From positions 29,003 to 93,002 of the forward strand of contig CBFIAR010000014.1 in NCBI GenBank assembly GCA_965660625.1: a DNA stretch of 64,000 bases, given 5' to 3'. Positions 1 to 7,333 of the stretch are shown here, one piece after another (position 1 is the stretch's first letter; each line of letters starts with the position of its first letter). The notes below the pieces were generated by a model that saw only the letters and a list, made by a program, of their open reading frames with translations, was not told the origin of the DNA and searched no databases. Both the position numbers and the translations under genes were made by a program. This DNA is from Glaciecola sp965660625 (GTDB lineage: Bacteria > Pseudomonadota > Gammaproteobacteria > Enterobacterales > Alteromonadaceae).

Positions 1-1806
1 GATGATATCGGCAAGTTCTTCGCTTATCCCTGGAACCTTGCTAATTTCTTGCTTACTTGCTTTTTTAAGACCCTGCAGACCCCCTGAATATTTTAATAAA
101 GCCTGCCTTTTCTTAGGTCCTACGCCAGAAATTCCCTCTAAGGTGGATGTTTTTTTGACTTTTTGTCGTCTATTTCGATGCCCTGATATCGCAAAACGAT
201 GCGACTCGTCTCTAATGTGCTGTATCAAATGCAATGCAGGTGAATCACTTTGCATTGGAATAGTTTCATAAGAACCGGCTCTAATGAGCGTTTCAAGCCC
301 GGCTTTTCTGCTACTTCCTTTAGCAACACCTATAAGCATTGGTTTATATTCGGCTGGCCAGTCTTCAAAATGAGACTCGGCCTGTGAAAGTTGCCCTTTA
401 CCACCGTCTATAAACAGAATATCAGGTAATTTAGCATCAGCATTAGGGGATTTATAACGCCGTTTTAATGCTTGCGCCATTGCCGCATAATCATCACCCG
501 GTGTGATTCCTTCGATATTAAATGTTCTGTAATCACTCTTCAGAGGGCCTTCTCTGTTAAAAACAACACACGAAGCAACAGTTTGCTGGCCTGAGGTGTG
601 GCTAATATCAAAACATTCCATTCGACTAATGGGTGTATCTCTTTCAATCACTTTTTCCAAATCAACAAACCGTGCAAACATCGATTTCTGTTGATTTTGT
701 TGGGTTTCTAGCGAATTTTCAGCATTCTTATTCGCCAATTGCAAATATTGCCTTTTTTCATCTCGCGCTCCCTCAAAGAATTTAACTCTGTAGCCCGCTT
801 CAGTTGATAGAACTTTCTCAATATCCTCCATTTCTGGAAACTTAATTGGAATGACAATCTGTCTAGGGATCGTCTTATTACCAGCAAGATAAAATTGTAA
901 AATGAATGATTGGAAGACCGTTTCACCATCTATATCTCTCGGAATTTTAGGGAAAAATGACTTGCTACCCAATAACTGGCTTTCTCGAATAAACAATCCT
1001 TGAACACAGGCATAACCATTCTTAAATGCAAAACCAAATACATCCATTTCTTGCTGTTCACCCGTCACAAACTGTTGTTCCTGTACACGACGCAATGCGC
1101 TAATTTGATCTCTATAACGAGCCGCAGCTTCGAAGTTTAAGGCAATACTTGCCTGCTCCATTTTGTCGACCAACGAAGCTATCACTTCAGAATTCTTTCC
1201 TCGGAGGAAAAGCGTTGCTAAATTCACTTGTTCTTGATAATCATGATCGCTCACGTAACCATCGACGCAGGGAGCCGAACAGCGCTTCATTTGATACTGC
1301 AAACATGGTCTACTGCGAGCCCGGTAGTAGCTGTCTTCGCACTGTCTGATGGGGAATATTCGTTGCATGGTTCTAAGGCTTTCTCTTACCGCCCAAGCGC
1401 TAGGATATGGACCAAAATAAGTACCTTTGAGCTTTTTCGTACCACGATGAAAGCTAAGTCGCGGGTGCTCATGCTCAGAAAGAAATATGAAAGGGTATGA
1501 TTTATCATCTCGCAATACTACGTTGTAACGTGGTCGATATTTTTTTATAAAGTTATTTTCTAATATAAACGCTTCTGTCTCACTCGAAACAACCGTTACA
1601 TCCATTTTTGCAATGTGCGTAACAAGCGATTGCGTTTTTACGCTGTCTACATTTTTTCGAAAATATGAACCAACTCGTTTTTTTAAATTTTTTGCCTTGC
1701 CTACATAAATGACTTCATCCCTGACGTTATACATTCTGTATACACCTGGCTTTGAAGTCAGGTTCTTTAGAAACGCCTCTGAATCAAACCGAGCATCTTC
1801 ACTCAT
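1..1806 (-). CDS. uvrC: UvrABC excinuclease subunit C (cut at its 3' end by the window edge)
   Basis: UvrC makes the two incisions of nucleotide excision repair once UvrAB has marked the lesion. The frame is open from an ATG at 1806 to base 1, giving 602 codons, so only the last few residues of a roughly 610-residue protein are missing. The N-terminal GIY-YIG nuclease is clear (PGVYRMYN, then VIYVGKAKNLKKRV), followed by the Cys-containing region (RPCLQYQMKRCSAPC) and a UVR segment (LNFEAAARYRDQI). The C-terminal endonuclease has DGGKGQL and a helix-hairpin-helix tail (LEGISGVGPKKRQALL). It starts two bases after the uvrY stop, so the two are almost certainly co-transcribed, as in other gammaproteobacteria. 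Confidence 0.97.
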   Translation of the reverse strand, partial: MSEDARFDSEAFLKNLTSKPGVYRMYNVRDEVIYVGKAKNLKKRVGSYFRKNVDSVKTQSLVTHIAKMDVTVVSSETEAFILENNFIKKYRPRYNVVLRDDKSYPFIFLSEHEHPRLSFHRGTKKLKGTYFGPYPSAWAVRESLRTMQRIFPIRQCEDSYYRARSRPCLQYQMKRCSAPCVDGYVSDHDYQEQVNLATLFLRGKNSEVIASLVDKMEQASIALNFEAAARYRDQISALRRVQEQQFVTGEQQEMDVFGFAFKNGYACVQGLFIRESQLLGSKSFFPKIPRDIDGETVFQSFILQFYLAGNKTIPRQIVIPIKFPEMEDIEKVLSTEAGYRVKFFEGARDEKRQYLQLANKNAENSLETQQNQQKSMFARFVDLEKVIERDTPISRMECFDISHTSGQQTVASCVVFNREGPLKSDYRTFNIEGITPGDDYAAMAQALKRRYKSPNADAKLPDILFIDGGKGQLSQAESHFEDWPAEYKPMLIGVAKGSSRKAGLETLIRAGSYETIPMQSDSPALHLIQHIRDESHRFAISGHRNRRQKVKKTSTLEGISGVGPKKRQALLKYSGGLQGLKKASKQEISKVPGISEELADII

Positions 1807-1808
1807 TG

Positions 1809-2447
1809 CTATTCGGTTTGTATTAGCTTGTGGCGCAAGGCTAAATGCGTTAAGTCAACGTCTGAATTCACCTTTAACTTATCAAACATTCGATAGCGAT
1901 AGGTGTTGACTGTTTTCGAGGTGATATTGAGATTTGAGGCAATTTCTGGGACACGAGTACCTCTTGTCAGCATCATTGCGATTTCTAGCTCACGATCAGA
2001 TAAATTCTCAAACGGATTCTCATGATTCTGCAACGTACTCCCTATAGCAAGTTCCTGAGCTACGTCCGCAGCTATGTAACGCTGACCTGAGAATACTTTA
2101 TAAATAGCATTTACCATTTCATTGGGGTCAGCATCTTTGGTTAAGAAACCATGTGCACCCGCCTGCATTATTTTAGTAGGTAATGGGTTTTCTTTGTGCA
2201 TTGACAAACAGATGATGCGTGTACTGTCGCAAAAACGCAAAATTTTTCTAGTCGCTTCCAAGCCACCAATACCTGGCATACTGATGTCCATCATGATGAT
2301 ATCTGGCGGGCTTTTTCGACAAAGCTCAACGGCTTCCTCGCCACTTCCAACGGAAGCAACAACAGAAAAATCTTTAATATCGTTTAATATGCGACTGATC
2401 CCTGTCCTAACGAGCTCATGGTCATCAACCAATAAAATCTTGATCAC
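1809..2447 (-). CDS. uvrY: UvrY/GacA-type response regulator
   Basis: A 212-residue two-component regulator with an N-terminal receiver domain (acidic DD at 8-9, phospho-acceptor Asp54 in MMDISMPG, Lys in FLTKDA) and a C-terminal LuxR-type helix-turn-helix (NLSDRELEIAMMLTRG, then ITSKTVNTYRYRMFDKL). In gammaproteobacteria this family works with the BarA sensor kinase and drives CsrB/C-type small RNAs that titrate CsrA. Placement directly ahead of uvrC is the classical arrangement and supports the orthology. No barA-like kinase gene is present in this window. Confidence 0.95.
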   Translation of the reverse strand: MIKILLVDDHELVRTGISRILNDIKDFSVVASVGSGEEAVELCRKSPPDIIMMDISMPGIGGLEATRKILRFCDSTRIICLSMHKENPLPTKIMQAGAHGFLTKDADPNEMVNAIYKVFSGQRYIAADVAQELAIGSTLQNHENPFENLSDRELEIAMMLTRGTRVPEIASNLNITSKTVNTYRYRMFDKLKVNSDVDLTHLALRHKLIQTE

Positions 2448-2856
2448 GTCGGAACCTCAACTTTTTATTTTATATTAAATCCGGCTTTCTTTGAGCAGAA
2501 AGTATCTTACACATTGCGAAATATTGGAATAGTTAAATGTATCAATAGTATTGATTTGTCACTATAAACTATAAATGGATAAGCGCTATCGATAGTTGCA
2601 TTAAAATCCGATAAAAACCATTTTAGCTACTCAAAAACTATGCATTATAGCTATTGAGTGCGCACTGTTTGTAATTTCGGTACTTCAACCCAGTTAACAT
2701 AGTTACTAGAATTTGAAGAATTTCTCTCTTTAGAATATTGCTTTAATGCATGTAGCGAATTTTTTTCCGGCTGCCAAGCGATTTAGGTGGTGTAGCACCG
2801 CTGCTGTCGCTAACTGCGTTATGGTGTGATTTAATGACACTCTGGCAATGAGTCAG

Positions 2857-2911
2857 TTTTATCGAATATATAGCGAGAACAACCAGTCGTCACTGCTCGC
2901 CGGCTAATTCA
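2857..2911 (+). repeat. 55-bp interspersed repeat, copy A
   Basis: The first 17 bases (TTTTATCGAATATATAG) are identical to copy B at 13846-13900. The ungapped match over 55 bp is about 43 of 55. A third copy, C, lies at 47672-47726. This copy has an internal GCGAG/CTCGC inverted repeat at about 2873-2900 that the other two do not keep. Confidence 0.75.
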
Positions 2912-2988
2912 TTTTTAGATAAACCTTGTCGGTTTGTTGCGTCTTGAAACAGATGCTGATATTGCATAAAACGACTAAGATTTTTAAT

Positions 2989-3020
2989 AAAAAAAAAGGC
3001 CTAAACATTGTTTAGGCCCT
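2989..3020 (-). terminator. Rho-independent terminator of tRNA-Ser
   Basis: Read on the minus strand, the hairpin GGCCTAAAC / GTTTAGGCC is followed by an uninterrupted T-run (the A-run at 2988-2997 on the plus strand). It starts a few bases after the tRNA 3' end, so it ends the tRNA transcript. Confidence 0.9.
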
Positions 3021-3025
3021 TACTA

Positions 3026-3117
3026 TGGCGGATAGCGAGGGATTCGAACCCCCGGTACGTTTGACCGTACGTCTGATTTCAAGTCAGGTGCATTAAACCG
3101 AGCTCTGCCAGCTATCC
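3026..3117 (-). tRNA. serT: tRNA-Ser (anticodon UGA)
   Basis: A 92-nt class II tRNA on the minus strand. The acceptor stem is GGATAGC pairing with GCTATCC, followed by encoded G and CCA (TGG at 3026-3028). The anticodon loop CTTGAAA gives anticodon UGA (3079-3081), reading UCA codons. The long variable arm (ACGTACGGTC..ACGTACC) and the T-loop GGTTCGAATCC are clear. Placement beside yccA matches the yccA-serT neighbourhood of Escherichia coli. Confidence 0.97.
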
Positions 3118-3250
3118 ATAAACTTTTTCTTTAGCTTCATGTAAAACTAATTATTTTTCTTACAACCTACACACCGAGGCGCTAATCTTAAGACCTCATC
3201 AAGGGCGTTAAGTTCATCTGCTAGCGGCTGTGTCTCGTAACGAGGTGCGC

Positions 3251-3279
3251 ATATTAAGCATCAAACTGTCTGTTGTAAA
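3251..3279 (-). promoter_or_regulatory. Predicted sigma-70 promoter for tRNA-Ser
   Basis: On the minus strand, TTTACA (3279-3274) and TAATAT (3256-3251) are 17 bp apart. They are followed by GCGCACC, a GC-rich discriminator typical of stringently controlled stable-RNA promoters. The start point would be near 3243, leaving a long leader before the tRNA. Confidence 0.75.
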
Positions 3280-3315
3280 GTCTTTACACCAAAAAAATCT
3301 ATTTTTTTTGTTTGT

Positions 3316-3343
3316 TTGAACAATTTTTACACATTCCTATAAT
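3316..3343 (+). promoter_or_regulatory. Predicted sigma-70 promoter for yccA
   Basis: TTGAAC (3316-3321) and a perfect TATAAT (3338-3343) are separated by 16 bp. The start point would be near 3350, giving a leader of about 107 nt before yccA. Confidence 0.7.
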
Positions 3344-3456
3344 AATACACGTTACTTAGCGAAAACTACTTGAAATATTGAACTAAACACCCTACAAAGT
3401 AACTAACAAATAACCAACTTTTTTACTCAATTATTATTTAACGCGGAGACGTAAAA

Positions 3457-4122
3457 ATGGAACAACGTTCAGTATATTCTGCTTCTGGCACTAGGTCAGT
3501 AATAGAAATCAACAAGGTATTAAAAAACACCTATTTACTGCTGTCTATGACATTAGTTTTTAGTGCTGTTTGTGCCTGGATCACAATGGGTATGAGTCTG
3601 GGTGGTTTCGCAAGAATTGGTCTGATGTTAGCCGCCTTCGCTTCATTGTTTGCAGTTTCTAAATACGCTAATTCTGCGGCAGCGCTTCCTCTAACATTCT
3701 TATTCACGGGTTTAATGGGTGCAGCGCTAGGACCACTTATCAACTATTATCTGAACGTGGGTTATCCAGGTCTCATTATGGAGGCGTTTGGCACAACAGC
3801 GATTATATTCGTAGCGCTGTCTGGCTATGTGATTACGACCAAGAAGGATTTTAGCTTCTTGGGCGGGTTTTTAATGGTCGGTTTAGTATTTGCGATAATC
3901 GCTATTATAGCGAATATATTCTTTGCTGTACCTGCTGTACATTTAGCAATTAACGCGGTCATTGTTTTCATCTTCTCTGGTTTCATTCTCTACGATACGA
4001 GTAGAATTGTGAAAGGCGGCGAAACCAACTATGTCATGGCAACTGTTGCGCTTTACTTGAACATATATAACTTGTTTACTTCGCTACTAGCGTTGCTAAA
4101 CGCATTCGGCGGCGACGATTGA
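3457..4122 (+). CDS. yccA: YccA, Bax inhibitor-1 family inner-membrane protein (FtsH modulator)
   Basis: A 221-residue, almost wholly hydrophobic protein with about seven membrane segments, matching the length of E. coli YccA (219). The family signature toward the C-terminus (FSGFILYDTSRIV) is present, with the usual acidic end (GGDD). In E. coli YccA associates with the FtsH protease and limits its action on membrane substrates such as SecY. The start is preceded by GCGGAGAC. It is followed by a terminator and then tusDCBE on the same strand. Confidence 0.93.
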   Translation: MEQRSVYSASGTRSVIEINKVLKNTYLLLSMTLVFSAVCAWITMGMSLGGFARIGLMLAAFASLFAVSKYANSAAALPLTFLFTGLMGAALGPLINYYLNVGYPGLIMEAFGTTAIIFVALSGYVITTKKDFSFLGGFLMVGLVFAIIAIIANIFFAVPAVHLAINAVIVFIFSGFILYDTSRIVKGGETNYVMATVALYLNIYNLFTSLLALLNAFGGDD

Positions 4123-4142
4123 ACACTCAAACTCAACGTGGA

Positions 4143-4169
4143 AAACACCCCTTCTAAGGGGTGTTTTTG
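4143..4169 (+). terminator. Terminator/attenuator between yccA and tusD
   Basis: Perfect stem AAACACCCCT / AGGGGTGTTT with loop TCTA, running into TTTTTG. The T-tract ends only about six bases before the tusD ATG at 4176, so the hairpin also occupies the tusD translation-initiation region. Continued transcription into tusDCBE needs read-through or a promoter inside yccA. Confidence 0.85.
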
Positions 4170-4175
4170 TTTGTT

Positions 4176-4583
4176 ATGAATAGATTCCTTATTTTTATTA
4201 CGCGATCTCCATTTGATTCTTTAAATGGCCAAACTGCACTATGCTTTTGTGAGGCTGCGATCTCATTAGGCCATGAAATAGAGCAGATTTTCTTTTATCA
4301 GCAGGGCGTTTTGCACGCAAGTACTGACGTTCAGGCGGGAGCTGGTGAAAAAAATATGCTGCAACTATGGACTCATTTTGCAGAGCAAACAAAAACACCT
4401 CTGAACGTTTGTGTTACAGCCGCGGCCAAGCGTGGTGTGTTATCTGAAGATGATGCGAAAATATTTGGTCGACATAGCAATATGGACAAAGTATTTTGTC
4501 CAATAGGTATGGCTGACTATTTTTCTGCGCTTAGTACGAGTGCAATTGGCAACGACAGTTCGCCAATCTGTATTCAGTTTTAG
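4176..4583 (+). CDS. tusD: TusD sulfur-relay subunit
   Basis: DsrE-family subunit of the TusBCD hexamer, which passes persulfide sulfur from TusA to TusE for 2-thiolation of U34 in tRNA Lys, Glu and Gln. The protein is 135 residues from the ATG chosen here. The conserved catalytic Cys is in LNVCVTAAAKRG and the C-terminal VQF-like end (ICIQF) is kept. A GTG five codons upstream would lie inside the terminator stem and is rejected as the start. First gene of a tight tusD-tusC-tusB-tusE run. Confidence 0.93.
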   Translation: MNRFLIFITRSPFDSLNGQTALCFCEAAISLGHEIEQIFFYQQGVLHASTDVQAGAGEKNMLQLWTHFAEQTKTPLNVCVTAAAKRGVLSEDDAKIFGRHSNMDKVFCPIGMADYFSALSTSAIGNDSSPICIQF

Positions 4584-4592
4584 AGATTAGTC

Positions 4593-4949
4593 ATGACTAC
4601 CTTACTGATTATTTCTTCATCTCCCCCCTACTACACCAGTGCGGCACAAGACGCTTTAGAGGCAGCTCTTTCAGCAAGCAATGTTGGTGTTGAAGTCACT
4701 TTTGTATTCGTACAACTAGGACTTTATCAATTATTAGATAAGCAAGATGCTATATATCTACATAAAAAATCGATGGCAAAACAAATCAAGGTAATGCCCT
4801 TGTATGACATTGAGCGCATATTTTATGTAGAGGACGATATCACGTCACTTAAGCTGTCCAGTGCGGCGATGATCGACACGGCATTGCCGATAAGCAGCGT
4901 GGAGTTCAGTCAACTTTGCAATACATCAACCGCTGTCATACGCTTTTAG
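4593..4949 (+). CDS. tusC: TusC sulfur-relay subunit
   Basis: A 118-residue DsrF-like subunit of the TusBCD complex. It carries the family landmarks of TusC: FVQLGLYQLLDKQD in the middle and the PLYDIERIFYVEDD segment. It lies nine bases after tusD and 18 bases before tusB, in the expected order of the cluster. TusC has a structural role in the hexamer, while TusD carries the sulfur-transferring cysteine. Confidence 0.9.
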   Translation: MTTLLIISSSPPYYTSAAQDALEAALSASNVGVEVTFVFVQLGLYQLLDKQDAIYLHKKSMAKQIKVMPLYDIERIFYVEDDITSLKLSSAAMIDTALPISSVEFSQLCNTSTAVIRF

Positions 4950-4967
4950 TTTAGGAATAATGTTCTT

Positions 4968-5261
4968 ATGTTAATTCTTTATTTAGGTTCAGAATATCAA
5001 GCTATTACCCCTATGTTGGGTACGTATGATATTAACAACACTAAGCCGATTGTTGTGGCGCAGCAAGGGGTATATCAGCTACACAATATATTGAGTGTAT
5101 TAAGTGAGCGCAATGACACTGTTATTTACGTGATTAAACGTGACCTATTGGGAAGTGGCTTATTATCGACCTTTGTAGGGAACGATAGAATAAATATCAT
5201 AGAATATGAAGAGTTTGTAAGGTTAACTGTGCAACACGTCCCTTGCATTACACTTCAATAA
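4968..5261 (+). CDS. tusB: TusB sulfur-relay subunit
   Basis: A 97-residue DsrH-like protein, the usual TusB length. It is recognised by a short hydrophobic N-terminus (MLILYLGSEYQ), the segment GVYQLHN and, above all, by position as third gene of tusDCB. Sequence conservation of TusB is generally weak, so context carries part of the call. It completes the TusBCD complex that feeds TusE and MnmA. Confidence 0.85.
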   Translation: MLILYLGSEYQAITPMLGTYDINNTKPIVVAQQGVYQLHNILSVLSERNDTVIYVIKRDLLGSGLLSTFVGNDRINIIEYEEFVRLTVQHVPCITLQ

Positions 5262-5298
5262 TGCCAGCTGTCGATTTAAATACGAGTAAGAAAACGGT

Positions 5299-5637
5299 AT
5301 GCAACAATTTTTAGAGGTAGCGGGAAAGAAAATAGAGATCGACTCAAATGGTTATCTATTGGATTATCATGATTGGGATACCGAGATTGCCGAATTCATC
5401 GCAAAAAAGGAATCAATTGAGTTAAGTCCCGCACACTGGGAGGTCGTTTTTTTCGTAAGAGAGTTTTATAAAGAATACGAAACTAGTCCAGCAATACGAG
5501 TACTCGTCAAAAGCTTAGCAAATAAATTTGGACCTGATATTGGAAACAGTCGCCACTTGCAACGTTTATTCCCTCAAGGTCCTGCAAAACAAGCGACTAA
5601 AATTGCTGGCCTTCCGAAGCCAGCAAAGTGTTTGTAA
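5299..5637 (+). CDS. tusE: TusE, sulfur-relay protein handing sulfur to MnmA
   Basis: A 112-residue DsrC-family protein with the highly conserved C-terminal arm RLFPQGPAKQATKIAGLPKP ending in AKCL. The penultimate Cys is the persulfide-carrying residue. TusE receives sulfur from TusD and delivers it to MnmA on the tRNA. It is the last gene of the tus run and converges on serS with only seven bases between the stop codons. Its last codons form a perfect hairpin (5603-5626). Confidence 0.95.
   Translation: MQQFLEVAGKKIEIDSNGYLLDYHDWDTEIAEFIAKKESIELSPAHWEVVFFVREFYKEYETSPAIRVLVKSLANKFGPDIGNSRHLQRLFPQGPAKQATKIAGLPKPAKCL
5603..5626. terminator. Hairpin inside the 3' end of tusE, candidate bidirectional terminator
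   Basis: TTGCTGGC (5603-5610) and GCCAGCAA (5619-5626) form a perfect 8-bp stem with an 8-base loop, encoded by the conserved IAGLPKPAK codons. There is no other hairpin between the convergent tusE and serS genes. It lacks a strong U-run, so its action as a terminator is uncertain. Confidence 0.4.
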
Positions 5638-5644
5638 CAGAGAT

Positions 5645-6943
5645 TTACGCAGAAGGTGCAATACGCTCTACACCGTTCATGTATGGCACTAATGCCTCTG
5701 GAACCCTAACGCTTCCATCTGCCTGCTGGTAGTTTTCGAGTATGGCAACCAATGTTCTTCCAACAGCTAAACCAGAGCCATTTAAGGTATGTAACAATTC
5801 AGGCTTCTTCATCTCGTGAGACTTATACCTGGCTTGCATTCTGCGCGCTTGAAAGTCGCCCATACTTGAACATGATGATATTTCTCTGTAGGTGTCTTGA
5901 GCCGGCAGCCAAACTTCTAAATCATACGTTTTAGTTGCACCAAAACCCATGTCTCCTGTGCACAACAAAACTTTACGATATGCCAAGCCTAGTTTCTGAA
6001 GTATGGCTTCCGCATGACTTGTCAACTCTTCTAGCGCCTGCATGGATTGTTCAGGATGCACTAACTGCACCATTTCAACTTTATCAAATTGATGCTGACG
6101 GATCAGTCCTTTTGTATCACGACCATACGAACCAGCCTCGCTTCTGAAACAAGGCGTGTGAGCCGTCATTTTAATTGGAAGTGCATTTAGAGGGAATATT
6201 TCGTCCCTTGCTATGTTGGTTAATGGTACTTCTGCGGTTGGTATGAGCGACATCCCCTGACCTTCCTCAGTAGCCGGCTTAGTATGAAACAAATCGCTGC
6301 CAAACTTCGGTAACTGACCAGTGCCGTAAAGGCTATCGGAGTTAACGAGATAGGGTACATAAACCTCTTGATAACCATGTTCTTGTGTATGGACATCGAG
6401 CATAAACTGACCCAGAGCTCTATGCATTCTCGCTATAGCTCCATTCATAACAACAAATCGTGAACCGGACAACTTAGCCGCTGTTTCAAAATCAAGGCCA
6501 TTATTCAATCTTGCTGAAACATCAGCGTGATCTTTTACTTCAAAGTCGAAACTGGGGACTTCTCCCCATTTAAGCACCTCTTGATTTTCACTTTCATCTT
6601 TGCCGACAGGCACTTCGTCAGAAGGCAAATTTGGGGTTTCTTGATAAATAATGTTTAAAGCATTCATGACTTTTTCTAAGCTCGATTTAGCTTCATCTAA
6701 CTTTTCACCTAGGCCACTCACCTCATCAAGCAATGGTTGAATGTCCTCACCAGAAGCTTTTGCTTTACCTATTGCTTTAGAGCGCACTGTGCGCTGATTC
6801 TGCAATTCTTCAGTCGCTAATTGCAACATTTTGCGTTTTTCTTCTAAGTCAGTTAGCGCAAGAACATCGAGAGAGTAGCCACGTTTGAGCAACTTCGCGG
6901 CTACATCGTCAAGGTTATTTCTGAGCAATCGAGGATCTAACAT
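5645..6943 (-). CDS. serS: Seryl-tRNA synthetase
   Basis: Cytoplasmic class II synthetase charging tRNA-Ser and tRNA-Sec. 432 residues against 430 in E. coli. The N-terminal coiled-coil arm that contacts the long variable arm of tRNA-Ser spans roughly residues 25-110. Motif 2 (FRSEAGSYGRDTKGLIR, QFDKVEM) and motif 3 (NGSGLAVGRTLVAILENYQ) are intact. The gene is the last of the ftsK-lolA-rarA-crcB-serS run and starts eight bases after the crcB stop. Confidence 0.97.
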   Translation of the reverse strand: MLDPRLLRNNLDDVAAKLLKRGYSLDVLALTDLEEKRKMLQLATEELQNQRTVRSKAIGKAKASGEDIQPLLDEVSGLGEKLDEAKSSLEKVMNALNIIYQETPNLPSDEVPVGKDESENQEVLKWGEVPSFDFEVKDHADVSARLNNGLDFETAAKLSGSRFVVMNGAIARMHRALGQFMLDVHTQEHGYQEVYVPYLVNSDSLYGTGQLPKFGSDLFHTKPATEEGQGMSLIPTAEVPLTNIARDEIFPLNALPIKMTAHTPCFRSEAGSYGRDTKGLIRQHQFDKVEMVQLVHPEQSMQALEELTSHAEAILQKLGLAYRKVLLCTGDMGFGATKTYDLEVWLPAQDTYREISSCSSMGDFQARRMQARYKSHEMKKPELLHTLNGSGLAVGRTLVAILENYQQADGSVRVPEALVPYMNGVERIAPSA

Positions 6944-6951
6944 TTTTTACA

Positions 6952-7332
6952 TTATCCTTTGAAAATTAATAAAGCCAACCACACTGAAATGAGACAAACA
7001 GTGACGTTGAAAAAGACATTGAGCGACGCTTTCAATATTTCTCCGTGCTGAATGAGTAATATGGTATCGAGTGAAAAGGTAGAGAAAGTAGTGAATGCCC
7101 CTAACAGGCCAATGCCAATTAGGGCTCTTAACCCTGCATTCTCCCCGTTCTCTTGCTGCATAAAGGCATACAATGTGCCCAATAAAAACGAACCCAATAC
7201 ATTTACCACAAGAGTACCAAATGGAAAGCCCTTTCCCAATAGATTAGTCGAGATTTGAACAATTAAATAGCGCATAGAGGCGCCAATTGCACCTCCCATT
7301 GCTACAAAAAAGTATACTTGAAACGTATGCAT
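6952..7332 (-). CDS. crcB: CrcB/Fluc fluoride ion channel
   Basis: A 126-residue four-helix membrane protein. The Fluc signatures are GGAIGASMRYL near the N-terminus, FPFGTLVVNVLGSFLLG (with the conserved Asn) and GAFTTFSTFS (the phenylalanine box). Members act as dual-topology dimers that export fluoride. Its ATG is one base before the rarA stop, so it is tightly linked to rarA upstream and serS downstream. No fluoride riboswitch was seen, as expected inside an operon. Confidence 0.94.
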   Translation of the reverse strand: MHTFQVYFFVAMGGAIGASMRYLIVQISTNLLGKGFPFGTLVVNVLGSFLLGTLYAFMQQENGENAGLRALIGIGLLGAFTTFSTFSLDTILLIQHGEILKASLNVFFNVTVCLISVWLALLIFKG

Positions 7333-7333
7333 T

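Larger units (their letters stand above)
2448..3025. other. 578-bp non-coding stretch between uvrY and tRNA-Ser
   Basis: No convincing ORF is seen. The right part holds one copy of the 55-bp repeat described separately (2857-2911) and the terminator of tRNA-Ser. Just before the repeat, around 2835-2856, there is an imperfect hairpin (TGAC and TC pairing with GA and GTCA) followed by GTTTT. This resembles a weak plus-strand terminator although no plus-strand gene lies upstream. The left part must carry the uvrY promoter on the minus strand, but I could not pick a single convincing -35/-10 pair. Confidence 0.5.
3118..3456. other. Divergent promoter region between tRNA-Ser and yccA
   Basis: No ORF is seen. 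The region holds a strong minus-strand promoter for tRNA-Ser and a plus-strand promoter for yccA, listed separately. About 125 bases of transcribed leader separate the tRNA promoter from the mature tRNA 5' end. The leader begins with a small CTCG/CGAG hairpin near 3234-3244. Confidence 0.6.
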
